Below the pieces are notes generated by a model. It was not told where the DNA came from. It ran no database searches and worked only from the letters and a program-made list of their open reading frames with translations. From positions 2,701,001 to 2,765,000 of the forward strand of contig JARHVA010001190.1 of assembly GCA_037957365.1 (NCBI GenBank): DNA of 64,000 nucleotides. The letters are read 5' to 3'. Positions within the stretch are counted from its first letter, which is position 1. Every line of letters starts with the position of its first letter. The translations under genes were made by a program, and so were the position numbers. This DNA is from Torreya grandis (taxonomy: Eukaryota; Streptophyta; Pinopsida; Cupressales; Taxaceae). Positions 1 through 11,389 of the stretch are shown piece by piece.

Positions 1-49
1 AGACCTTATCTTACAAACTATACTCCAAAAGATTATATATCAATAATAA

Positions 50-1200
50 GGGGGGTTTGTAATTAGAAGGCATATTCAAGATGAGATCATTACTATCCAT
101 GAAACTATGCATTAAATTGGAAAAATTAAAAAGGAAGGAATGTTATTGAAGTTGGTAATGAATAAATCTTATGATAAATTTTCTTAGGGATTTATTTCTA
201 AAGTTCTAAAGAAGTTTTTAACACCAAATTTAGGAATCTAATTAACATCTATATTTCCACACCCATGTTCATAGCTTTGATCAATGGATTTTATAAAGGT
301 TTATTTGCAAGTGAAAGAGTACTATGGAAATGAGATCCTCTATCTCATTTTATCTTTATCATAATAGGTGAATATTCAAGCATAAATTTCTCTTTAGACA
401 TTAGGAAAAGAAAGATAAAGGGGATAATTCTAGTTCTATTAGTGGATCCAATTTATCATCAAACATTCGTTGAAGATATGTTGGTTTTGGTTGAAGCCTT
501 TGTGAAAGAAGCAAAGGAGTTGAAATAAAATTTGAATGACTAGGAAGATGCATCAATTTAAAATATTAGTTTGAATAAGTATTCCTTCTTATTCATTAAC
601 ACACCCATGATTAGACAACACAAAATCACCATAATATTTGGATGTATAATAAAGGAGTTACCCTCTAATTACCTTGAAATGCCAATTTTATATGGGGAGA
701 TGTAATATTCTAAACATAATCCTATTTTAGATATATTTAAGTGTAAGTTGGTTGGATGGAAATGATGTATTTTTAGCTAGGATTCTAAGCTTCAATTGAT
801 AAAGATTACCTTACAAAATCTTATAGTTCATTTAATGTATTTATTAAAAATTCTTATGATATTACAGATAAGAAAGAAGATTTATTTGGATGGGTATGGA
901 AGAAAAACACAAATTTTATTTAATGTCATGGGATAGAGTTTTCCTCCTTAAAGGTTTTGGGGGACTAGGCATACACAAAATAAAGATGATGAATAAATCA
1001 ATGATTGCTAATATTTGATGGAGATTCGTAAAACAAACTAATCAAAGGATGGATATTATTAAGGATAAATATTTAAACATAGTGGATGCTAAAATATTAT
1101 TATTAAATGAACCTCTACCAAATGGTTCTTGCTTATAGAATTTCTTAGATAATAGTTGAAATCTTATATGGAAAGTTAGTAAGTGGAAGATTTATTCAGG
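50..1200 (+). pseudogene. LINE reverse transcriptase (broken)
   Basis: The frame from about 50 reads GFVIRRHIQDEIITIHETMH, the 'GR.I.D.I....E..H' start of a LINE RT, and goes on to a 'K.....YD....GFI..VL..F' block. At 466-477 the catalytic FADD box reads FVED, so the first aspartate is glutamate. Further on are an 'ILG....P..YL..P' stretch near 640-700 and the thumb motif GFGGLGIHKIKMMNKSMIAN near 955-1,015. The family copies element RNA into DNA at a nicked target. Stops and frame changes recur throughout. The 5' part of the domain is cut by the window edge. Confidence 0.8.
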
Positions 1201-2560
1201 TAAACAAGCTATTTTTTGGGAATATGTTTGTATTTTTAACTTTCCTTTGGTTTTTATAGCTCCCCAGGAAAAAATCAATGAACTGGTTAAAAGAAACTAC
1301 GGAGAAAAAGTATCTGATTATTATGAGGAAAATGGTTCATATAGAGTATGGAAAGATATATCCTATGATAATACAAATCAATAAGAAATAAATAGTATAT
1401 CTAAACTCTTGATTATGAGGGTTTGCCATTCCATTGCCATAAATTCTTTAAAATATGACATTTAACCATAGATTGTGGTATGGCTAAGCATAAGAAGGGG
1501 GCCTCCTAGTGGAAAAAATATGATCTTGAGAATGGTATAGATGGCAGTGATATTTAATGTAGTGAAAATGAAAGTGAAGCACCTAAAAAACTAAAGGAAG
1601 AGTCAAATTCAGAAATAGTAAGTGAAGTACTTGAAATTCTAGAGGTAGTTCAAAATTCAATCCAAAATAATTTTAAACCTTGTGGGATGTCTTTGATTTA
1701 CATTGAGGATAAGAAATATGAGTTAGATAGAACATTTTTGAAGGCATAATTTTTTTCAAAAAATAAAAATCTAACTCTTTATTCAATTAAGGGTTTACTG
1801 GCTAGAATTTCATTGAATACCTATAACCCAGTCAATGAATTTGAAGTTTCCATTTCCATCTATCCCAATTTAGGAGAGGGGGAGATTGGAATATTTTTAG
1901 AAATAAAATAAAAGGTTTTGTTAAGGAGTTATAACAAATGAATATTATTTTAAAATCCCAAAAACAAAATGGTTTTGGATGGACATATAAAATTTTAAGA
2001 CTCAATTATATTTTGTAGTTGGTATACAACCATTTAACAACATATCTATAGCCTTTGTCAGTTTTCACTATAAGAGGAGATTCATTGGGATTTGAGTGTT
2101 TTATATTTCTCTATATTGTAAAGGGTGGGGCACTCTCAAAACCCTAATTCTACCAATAATTAAAAAAACTCTATCTAGACTCTATGAAATTCTAAAAGGG
2201 GTTCACATCAGCCAGGTAGTTAAGGAATATGAAATAGTGTGAGCTGATTCTTTGGATGGACTAAAATGTTAAATTAGGTTATGTGAAAACTTTCAAAGAT
2301 GATCTAGATGGTTTTACATGGAATAAATTATGTAACAAGGAACTCATTCTGAAGATTAATATATTCTTTTGGATTTCCATTCAAAATAAGATCCTCATTA
2401 TTGACAACTTGATGAAGAGAGGACTCTTAATACCAAATAGATGTGTACTATGTGAAAACAATGGGGATTTTGTTATTCATGTGATTTAAGATGTCCTTTT
2501 TCTTACCAAATCTTTAGGTTTATTTTGGATAAATTCCAAGTTTTTTAGGTTTAACCTTCT
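1200..2560 (+). pseudogene. LINE C-terminal region with zf-RVT-like domain
   Basis: Around 1,200-1,350 the frame reads like 'G..A.FWE....FPL.F.....KINEL....GEKVSDYY', the stretch that follows the RT in plant LINEs. From 2,283 to 2,489 an open frame of 68 codons reads W(N)KLCNKELILKINIFFW ... NLMKRGLLIPNRCVLCENNG ... HV, matching the zf-RVT pattern (F.W....I.T..NL..RG....CVLC.....H). The two parts are separated by an acidic stretch at about 1,450-1,900 that I cannot align to a LINE. The domain is found C-terminal to RT in plant L1 proteins. The copy is degenerate. Confidence 0.7.
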
Positions 2561-2879
2561 TCAATTTTGGAAGTTTGTATGCAATGAACCTCACCTTTTC
2601 AAATTGAATGATTGAACAAACTATGGAATATGACTCTTACCCTTGTTTTTGGGGGTATTTTATGGGAAATGAATCAAATAATATTTTAGGAAAAGAAGAG
2701 ATATATAAATAAGTTGGCCTCTATAATAATGAATTTTATTATTGAAAACTTTACGGTAATCAAAGTGAATAACAAATACAAGATACGAGGAGATAAAATT
2801 TAGGTGGTTACTAATTGGAATTTATCAAATGAAGGAAGAACTAAAATTTATCCAAAGAAAGTGGTTAAAAGTATTGTTA

Positions 2880-3200
2880 AATGGTTATCCTTGTATCTAA
2901 GGTGAGTGAAGATAAAATTTTATGGGGCTTCCAAAGGTAATATGAAAAGGCTAAGAGGAGGTGGAATAATAAAGATTAGAAAATGGTTATTAATATTAGC
3001 TTATGTTAGTGATTTAAGAATACAAACTAATCATTTTGTAAAATGAAAAACATCTCTCTAGGGCCTTAAATTGGCCAAATATTGTGGGGTCTCCTACCTT
3101 GTGGTTGAAGGGGTTTTTATAAACATCATAAATTATTTGACAAAGAAACACATCCCAAGTTGGACAGTTAAAAAAATTATTGATAACACTCTATTTATTA
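2880..3200 (+). pseudogene. LINE C-terminal RNase H-like domain (broken)
   Basis: The translation from about 2,911 reads IKFYGASKGN, then GGGII, then TNHFVK, then GLKLAKYCGVSYLVVEG and FINIIN. This follows the plant RNase H pattern (FDGASKGNPG, GGIIRD, TNN.AE, L..GL..A...G...+.VEGDS..II). The first catalytic aspartate (FDGAS) is Y, and the aspartate of VEGDS is V, so it would be inactive. It lies about 400 bp after the zf-RVT domain, as expected for plant LINEs that acquired this domain. Confidence 0.65.
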
Positions 3201-3399
3201 TTTAATTCTTTTATAAGATCCTAATTAATCATGTTTAAATATAATAAAATAAGGTTTATAATTAGTTTTATAACAAATGGGTTGTTTCTCATAAGTTGGT
3301 AAATTAGAGAGATAACCAATACCTTCTGACCACTGTTTACCAAATAACTAGGGCTGAATCCTTTTCCTAATAGCCTAGTGATCCATGAGATGCATTGGT

Positions 3400-5340
3400 A
3401 GAGCAAATAAGCCCATTTGTAAGAGAGATGGGTATTTTAAGGAATGATTTAACCTTAACATTGGTATTTTTGGTAAAATTTTATACTTTTGGGGGAAGAT
3501 GAAAAATATGGACACTTTCCCTAATTATTTAAAATTATATACTAGTAATGATAATAACAAGCCTTTCAAGAAGATTAACATACATGCTATTTATCATATA
3601 AGCCTCATTGATCACATCCTCATTAAATGTTATACACTCTTTATGAATTCAAAAGTTTTGGTTATCTTAAGTATGATGAGAATGTGTGGAGTAAAAGCTT
3701 AGCTTGGAGTGTTAATAAGGGTATCGAAATAACTATAACAAAAAAATCCAATAATATCTTCTTTAGGTATTATAGTTATGGTCTGGATACTATTGTAAAA
3801 TGGGAGGAGATTGTTTCATAGTGGATTATTTGAATGTTGATTTTGTGAGAAAGAAAGCTACTATCTGGAGGATTTTATAACAAGGAGGGCTCATCAATTT
3901 CATGCAAAAAATAGAAGGTTATGACCCTCATATCTCTGTTGAATTTGATAAATCATGGAAAGCTCACAATGTCACAATGAGTGGTGTCTCTTTCATGGTC
4001 TTTGAGGATAATATTGCTTGAGTTATTATTAAGAACCTAGGAGTTGAAATTCTACAAATATAAGTAGGATAAGAAGGAATACATTGATATTTTCCTAAAT
4101 GGCAAAGATAAGCTAAATAAATTTCAAGGAGGTTATCTATGAGACTACATCCCCATAGCTTGGAATGAAGTTTTACACCAAGTTATGAGGTATGATACTA
4201 TTGAGGGGATATTCATAGTGGATTTATCCTACCATTTTAAAATTCTTAATAATTTTAGGCATGCAAAACTAATCAACATTCTTTTATTTTTGTTGTTATC
4301 TATGGAAAAATTAGTTATTGAGGTCCAACTTGAGAAATATATGCTTCTTCTACATCAGGCCTTGATATATATGATTTTTCACCATGATAAAATGAATACA
4401 TTGGTCCTTCCCCATAGGTAACAGTTATTGAATATGGTATGGGTAGAACTTTTGCTAAGCCTACAGTTACCAGGGGGTGAAAGGGGTAAAAACTCTAAAA
4501 AACCTAAGTCTATTACTATTAGGACTTTGAGATGAACAACCCAACTAATAAAAAGGGTAAATATAAGGTGGCTGAGTAATCCCATATTGAGGCCTCCTTT
4601 AATTATAAATATAATGATAGTTCTACTAAAACTAATACCCCTAACCTTGTTTCTTTAAGCCATAACCCATGTATCAAATAGGAACATGACAATCTTCAAT
4701 TACAAGTCTAGAATCCTTATGAGAAGGAAATGTATGTTGATTATCATGAATGTGTTCAAGACATTAAAGATTCAAAGGGTAATAAGATAAATTTTTAATT
4801 CATTGATTATAAATTTTAGAAAATTATGAATTTCATGGTTAATGATGTTGATTTACACAAAGGAATTATGAAGTGGTTAATAAAGGATAATGAAAAACTT
4901 AAGGAAATTGTTAATCAAATACAACTGCAAGTTAGTGGAGGAACCATTCAGGGAAGTATCCTACCAAACATGCAAGGGAGATTTCTAAAATTAATAATCT
5001 AACCAGTATGGTGGCCCTATTGGATAAAAGGGTGATTCATCATAAAAGGAAAAACTAAATATTAAGTAAAACCTCCAACATCTTGTTTAGGCAAGTAGAT
5101 CAACCATTAAGAATTATATTACAAATATAAATTTTATTACGGAAGATTTATAGATGAATAAGTTGGTCCAAGGACAATTAAAATTTTGAATGGCCAAGAA
5201 AAAGGAAAGAATAGTGAAATGGAGATGACTAACCTTGATAACACAAATAAGCTTATCAATGATATGGCTGGTGAGTGGGAAGTGGCCGAAGTTATTATTG
5301 GTGAATAGTTTTATTCCTTGTTGTTTCTTTACTATAGGAG
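3400..5340 (+). pseudogene. Unrecognised decayed reading frame
   Basis: Short plus-strand frames chain together here: an open stretch at 3,627-3,821; a frame at about 3,895-4,070 reading EGYDPHISVEFDKSW and later GVSFMVFEDNIA; and another at about 4,110-4,420 with DYIPIAWNEVLHQVMRYDTI, then SYHFKILNNFRHAKLINI and LLLHQALIYM. The downstream part is lysine- and asparagine-rich and could form coiled coil. I do not recognise a named domain. The alternation of hydrophobic blocks and conserved-looking motifs suggests a repeat-borne protein. It could be ORF1 of another LINE or an unrelated element. It follows the LINE RNase H by about 200 bp. Confidence 0.4.
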
Positions 5341-5344
5341 TTTT

Positions 5345-8300
5345 TTTAGATATTTTTATTTATGAAAAACATTTTGTAATATTTTTATGTTGAGGCTATT
5401 GGTTATCTTGTCTATTTTTGGCATGTTTTATTGATGCCTATATATTGGTTGATACTTATATAAGGGAAGGGAACCTTCAAAACCATTATTTTACATTTTA
5501 TCAAAAATTTATCAAATGGAATTTAGAATTCATAGGGATGATTAATTATCATTAAAGTAATGGAAATAAATGGATATTAACAAAAAATATTAATTCACTA
5601 TATGGTCTAAAGCTATGACATTGAAATATGCAACTAAATAAGTAATCGGCAATTTTTTTGATAACATTGTAATATACTTTAATTTCCCTCCATCATCATT
5701 ATAGATTATGCTAAGACATTATTTGGAATAAAGGTAAAATATTTTGAAATTAAACATTTTGTTTACATGAAAACTTAATAAAACTATTATCCCTATGGAA
5801 ATGGTTTACAAAAGAGCATGAAAAAGAATAATGAAAATAATAATTGAATAAAACTAGATAACACAACACACTCAATTGAATATGGCCCTTTGTGACAACA
5901 TAATTAATCCTAAGTAGGCTATCAAAATTTCACCATATGCCTTAGTCTATGAAAAAGAGGTAATAATTAATTAATATGTTGAACTCATAGCACTGGAATT
6001 CACACATTAATTAGAATTTTAAAATAATGATTCCATTATTTTAAGAGTAGTGTTTTTATTATTTTATGCCTAAGTGATATAAAATAATGAAAACTATGCA
6101 CTAATTGAGATTTCAAAAAATATGTAAATAAGCAAAAATAATCTGAATTGAAATGGGATAATTGATATTAAGATTACTTGATTTGGAAATGAAAAGACAA
6201 GAGAGGGATCATGTACTTAGATAATTATGACTATTTTTCACTAACATAAGATGTCATAGATTCTGAAAATGCTCTATATACGATTTATCTACTCATACCT
6301 AAAATAGAGTCTAAAACCCTATTTGGATGATGTTATCAAATTTAGTTTCCTATGACAATTATAACTATGGGGGTTTTATTACAATTTCCCTATACACAAT
6401 GAGGGTTTATGAATTCTAGGATCCTTGTGCCTACACCTACAATTTGGTTCTATTTGTATCATCTTATTTTATCTTACACATGGATACTTATTTTATTTCT
6501 CTCTCTTCCAAATCCTAATTATGATTTACTAACCACAATAATCCCTTAAAATGGGGTTATAATTTTGGGTTGGATAACCTCAACCAATATTTAATAAATG
6601 GTTGAGTGTTATATATGTTTCAATACTCCAAATAGGTCTCAAAATAAATGTAGTTATCCCACTTTGTGTGTGTGAAACATTATAAATAATATAGAAAGTA
6701 CTCACATATTTTTGTCTTTGATACTTGGCACCATGCAAATTTTAATTTTAATATTTATATTTGGATCTATAGACTACTCTAGGGCTACTCCTTGAAGATT
6801 TTAGATGTGTATATGCCTTTTGAATAATGTTCCAAAGAGTTATATGTTTTTCTCAATACTGTTAATAATTTATAAGTGAATAATAACTTTAGGGGTGATT
6901 TGTATGTATAGGTGACTTTTCATTAATTTTACACTATGGCCAACCCATGAAGCATGTTTAGGCTGACCTAATAGAGACCTATTAATTTGAAAAATAGGCA
7001 TTGAAGGCCCTTGGAAAATACTAGTAGAAGAAGGTTTTTACCTTATTTTTTATTAGTGTTATATAAACAAGCATAAAACCTTGAATATTCAAACTACACA
7101 ATATATACCTAAATAATACAAATTTAAATGTTACATAATAAATATCACACATAATAATTATATAAGTGACTAAGCATATAAGGGATAGAGAACTTTCAGC
7201 TTATTTTTGATTATGTGATTTTAAACTAAAAGTGCACTAGAACAACTATACGAGATAAAACCAAATCAAATGATGTTGTATAATTAATAAAATTTTGGAT
7301 GTTTTCACTCAAACCTATGCATATGTGTATGTAATTATCTTTTCTATGTTCTATCACCTTCATTCCTATGTTGATACATCTATATTCTTTCTCCTTTATC
7401 AAAACCCAAGCTCTTGCACCTTTGGTTAGATGACCTTGAAAAAGGGTTAGCATTTTGCGTTGGAATATCATAAACCAATCCCCATGAATAATATAAGTGT
7501 TTCCTAAATTGAAAATATTTTTAATATAGATTAAATCACATGTATTTATACATGTAATGTGAATGTGTGCCATGTCATGTGGATGAAAGTCTAGATGCTA
7601 TTTTTCCTAGGCCTAGCCTGAATACAAACATGTAGAATAGAATTTATCCTTTTGACATTTCAAATTATATAATGAAAAATGACTTTGTATGTATGATTTA
7701 TAATAATATATGCTTTTACCTAAATGAATTCAAGGGAATTTGTATATATACATAAATTTAAAATTGTAATTGGGGAACTAGTGAAGTGAAAAACCCAACC
7801 CAAAAACACATCAAATGTGTGGAACCAATGATAGAAAATAGAAATGTGCCCAAAAGAACTTGAAATATGAATTAAGATGTTACCAAAATTTATAATTGGT
7901 AATGTTGGACATTAATGCTTATAAATTCTAGCGTTATTTTAAATCCTTGGAAACATAAAGTCAAGTAAGACAAGACCAAAGGATCCATGTGACATAGTAA
8001 ATGGAGCTCAACATAATAAGACAATACTAAATATTTAAATGAAATAAAAAATGAAGATAAATGTGCCAAATAGTTACTTATATGTAATTTGGGACATATA
8101 TATGTAAAGCCACATAAAATCATGGTGTAAACAAGGCTTGTATTAATTTTTGAAATCTATAAATTCCCATGCTTTAACCTATAATTTAAGTGCAACTACA
8201 AATATTGGTTTAAAGGGAAAATAAGAATACAAACTTGCATTAAAAAATATGAATTTTTAATTTTTTGTTTCCCCAGTGTTTCAAGTGTTCTTACAAAAAT

Positions 8301-8810
8301 AAATATATGTAATCAAATAAATTTTTGTCTAAATAAAGTATAGTCATAATAAAAAATAAAAAGATTTAAAAAGAAAAATTACACTTGTATACATGAGATA
8401 CTATTCCAATTATAGAGTATTCTCATGATGCAAAGAGTGGAGATGGCATGGGTTTTTAGTTGACCCCATCCAATGGAGAAGGGTGATTTTGATCTGGTTC
8501 ACTTTTTATCTAGGGAAATGGAAAATATTACAATTAGTTTTAGGATTAGTGTCTACATTGTTTAGTGTTGTTGAACCTCAAACACACTACTTAAGTAACT
8601 AATATTGAACCTAATCTTCTACAAAAAAATGCTAAGGTAGTAGCCACATATGGGTTCACTTTGAGTAATGTTAAGGCAATTGAACATCATTGAAAATCAA
8701 TCAAATTACCTCAATATACATGAATGAAACATTATATATAGACTTATATTCAAGAGTTATCACCTCTAGGTACCATACAATATATTTGAAAATAGAAAAT
8801 GCAATAATGT
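5345..8810. other. A+T-rich stretch with no recognisable gene
   Basis: The sequence is A+T-rich with scattered stops on both strands. Two minus-strand open stretches of 77 and 115 codons (7,890-8,123 and 7,226-7,573) have no domain-like pattern. I see no LTR ends, primer site or tandem repeat. It is probably very old repeat debris. Confidence 0.5.
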
Positions 8811-8813
8811 ACA

Positions 8814-8993
8814 TGTGCATAAACTATATTCATGCCCCATAACTTGTGCCAACATGATATATTATAACAATGTGCTTGCATGAACAAGATTCATTCCCCA
8901 TAAACAATTCCAACATGATTGCTTATAACAATATCCTTGAATAAACATGATTTATGCCCCATAATCATTACTAATATGATATATAATTCTATG
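8814..8993. repeat. Three degenerate tandem copies of a roughly 60-bp unit
   Basis: Units start near 8,814, 8,874 and 8,934. Each holds an ATTCATGCCCCATAA-like core followed by CAACATGATATATTATAACAAT. The core appears as ttcatgccccataac, ttcattccccataaac and tttatgccccataatc. The third copy is the most diverged. Confidence 0.75.
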
Positions 8994-9240
8994 AATCTAT
9001 ATTCTACTTTGTCACAAAATTTAAAACCTATAATTCATGTTCCTATAAATTGAGTTTATAGGCATAGGCCCCAACAATCTATTCCAATTTGTAAATTCAT
9101 ATCCCATATATGATCCAATCTTAAAATTATTGAAGTATATAATGTTTATGATCTATTCACTTTATATACACACACATATATATAAGTATGTAACCTATAA
9201 TTATTTTGATTTTGATTTTGAATCGATTGGAAAAAATTGA

Positions 9241-9330
9241 ATCAATGTGAATGACTATAGTAGTATGAATAATTGTATCAATCTATATAGCTATACCAAC
9301 CAGAATAGTTATACCAATTTGAATAATTGT
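9241..9330. repeat. Five tandem copies of an 18-bp unit
   Basis: Units at 9,241, 9,259, 9,277, 9,295 and 9,313 are exactly 18 bp each and follow the pattern accaatttgaataattgt: atcaatgtgaatgactat, agtagtatgaataattgt, atcaatctatatagctat, accaaccagaatagttat, accaatttgaataattgt. The period is kept although the bases have drifted. There are no internal stops in one frame, but no surrounding gene is visible. Confidence 0.85.
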
Positions 9331-10408
9331 CCTAAGATAAAATATATGACTACGAGGGAAGCACATTGTATGCTCCACTTTTGATATAAAGGACATGGAT
9401 TTTTGAATTTACCATGCCAAAATATGTGTACATGTAGATAATCATGATCATTGTATAAGTGTATGTAATGATACATGACACATGTGAATTTGAAAAAGTA
9501 ATGTGATTATAAACTTGTCGCATGAATTTGAATATTTGTAGATTTGTGTATTTGGTTAGCTCTTGAATAATTTGCATTTAAATTTATTAATACAATATTT
9601 ACTTATACTTGTATCTTGAATTTGGTATTGATTGACCATAATAGATACATGAACTACTTGGCACGATTGATTTTCTTATCAAATGATAAGAGGAATTCAT
9701 ATAGGAAATGCCAATTATATCACAATTAAAATAGGATTGTTTCCCCCATTTAATAGAATTACGGCCAAGGTTTGTATAAATATTATATTCACAAATTTTT
9801 TTCTTCGATAAATTGTCATAAATGTTCATGTAAATGTGACCATGTGTAAGAAATTGTTGTGTGTTAATGCAGTTAATGGGGCTTGAATTTGATATACAGA
9901 TTAAATATATCACATGTAAAATATTGGGAAATATTACTTTGGTAAATTATATTTATTTATGATTTTTATTATAAAATCACCTCATATAAATATATTGACT
10001 TTTTTACCCTTTTCAATTCATTAAAACCATTTTTATTTGTGTTTTTTTCTCTAATCTTTCATAATGCCTATATGAAAATATGCGATACCTCGGTTAAAGT
10101 TCATGGAGAGTGCTTTGCAAGAAAATAAACCATTAGGTTGTTCAAAAATATCACATTTTTAAAACTATTTTTAGTCTTTTAAAAATTCTCATTTTTAAAT
10201 TTCATCAATTTAGTTGTAGAAATGTAGTCCATATAGTTTTTGGTACTATCTAATCGAGGGGTCTTTCTTATGGCACTAGTTTCTAAGTAATGGAAATGAT
10301 TGTTATATAATATTTAAATGGGTATTTTTTTATTTGTGTTTTAATTATGTTAGACATAATATATTTTCTTTCAATTTTAAAAATATGCATGTTTGGGAGT
10401 TATGCTGA
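9331..10408. other. No recognisable gene
   Basis: A+T-rich DNA up to the left LTR of element E. A minus-strand open stretch of 104 codons (9,599-9,913) shows no domain pattern. Nothing else is supportable. Confidence 0.5.
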
Positions 10409-11298
10409 TGTGTTGGGAAAACACTATTCATGGGCACTATTCCTAAGTTACTATTCACTGATGAGGTAATAGACACTATTCATGCTAGTAAGGTGTCCAC
10501 AACACTATTTTTGAGTGTTTAGGTGGCATGGGCCAAAATTTTAGTGGGACTCCATAATTATGACTTGATATATTATCAAAAAAGAGATTCTTTACCTTTT
10601 TGACTCTTGTGCAAGTGGGAGATCAAGACCACTATTCCAGATTGACCACACATATCAAGTGGGTCAAATTTCCATGTGAGGAATTAATTTTGATTGAAAT
10701 TATGAGAGTGGGCTGAAATTCCATGTGGGTTGAAAATTTAAAGGGTTTAATCGATGTCAAAAGGAGATTACACTAGTTTTTGAAAACACATGTGGAGTGG
10801 GGAACACCTATTAAAGATTCCATATGTTGGAGGGGTCCAAACTAAAGTGGATCACATGGTGGAGGACCTTTTACTATATATGAATAGTCATTACAATTGG
10901 ATGAGGTTGAATTTTTGGGCTTCCTTTGTTTCTCTCTCATTATATCCTTGTATTTCTATAAATAAATGTATTCCATTGCTTTGTAGTTAGGCTAGTTTAT
11001 GAGGAAAGGCTTGTGTGATGCTTTAAGAGCCTCCTTGGCTTGGGATGCCAAGTAATGAGAGTGTGTAATGGAATCAATTTTTGGCATGAAATTTTAGTTG
11101 TAATGATTTTTTGAAAGCTATTGGAATTGTGAGAGGATTAATGAGGATATGCTGAATTTATGAATGAATTATTGAGATGTTTATGAGAATTGTGTGTGTT
11201 TGAGAGGATTATTTGATGATAGGATTAATGAGAAATGTTTATGTTTTTATGAGTGATATGTATTTTTAAATCCATATATTTGGTTTAAGGCCACATCA
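10409..11298 (+). repeat. Element E, left (5') LTR
   Basis: It starts TGTGTTGGGAAAACACTATT and ends CCACATCA, followed by AG and the primer site. CTATAAATA at 10,956-10,964 is a likely TATA box, leaving about 330 bp of R/U5 after it. The same sequence recurs at 13,014 and, more diverged, at 14,000. Confidence 0.88.
10956..10964 (+). promoter_or_regulatory. TATA box in the left LTR of element E
   Basis: CTATAAATA follows the pyrimidine-rich TTTCTCTCTCATTATATCC. The corresponding sequence at 13,561-13,570 in the second LTR is TATATAAATA. Confidence 0.5.
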
Positions 11299-11300
11299 AG

Positions 11301-11313
11301 TGGTATTAGAGCC
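11301..11313 (+). promoter_or_regulatory. Primer-binding site of element E (initiator tRNA-Met type)
   Basis: TGGTATTAGAGCC lies two bases after the LTR end. It differs by one C-to-T change from TGGTATCAGAGCC, the usual complement of the plant initiator tRNA-Met 3' end. A second partial copy (GTGGTATTAAAGC) follows at 11,321-11,333. Confidence 0.85.
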
Positions 11314-11389
11314 ATATCAAGTGGTATTAAAGCAAGTTCTGATTCCTTGGCTAGGGAATGGAGAGGAGAGATTGAGTTGAGAATGTGAA

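Larger units (their letters stand above)
1..3200 (+). mobile_element. Decayed L1-type LINE, 5' end outside the window
   Basis: The three-frame translation gives, in order, a LINE reverse transcriptase, the RT C-terminal 'GGLGI' segment, a zinc-binding zf-RVT-like region and a C-terminal RNase H. That order is the known layout of plant L1 elements carrying a plant-type RNase H. All frames hold stops and shifts, so the copy is dead. ORF1 and the endonuclease would lie left of base 1. No poly-A tail could be fixed at the 3' end. The end near 3,200 is set by the last RNase H-like residues. Confidence 0.8.

Noticed and set aside
7226..7573. Minus-strand frame of 115 codons
   Set aside because: It is long for this DNA, but its composition follows the A+T bias and it has no recognisable motif or neighbouring coding sequence.
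9599..9913. Minus-strand frame of 104 codons
   Set aside because: No domain pattern; considered as a copia fragment but no conserved motif could be placed.
10790..10990. 66-codon frames in the element E LTRs (also 13,396-13,596)
   Set aside because: They span the TATA region of a non-coding LTR; no domain pattern.
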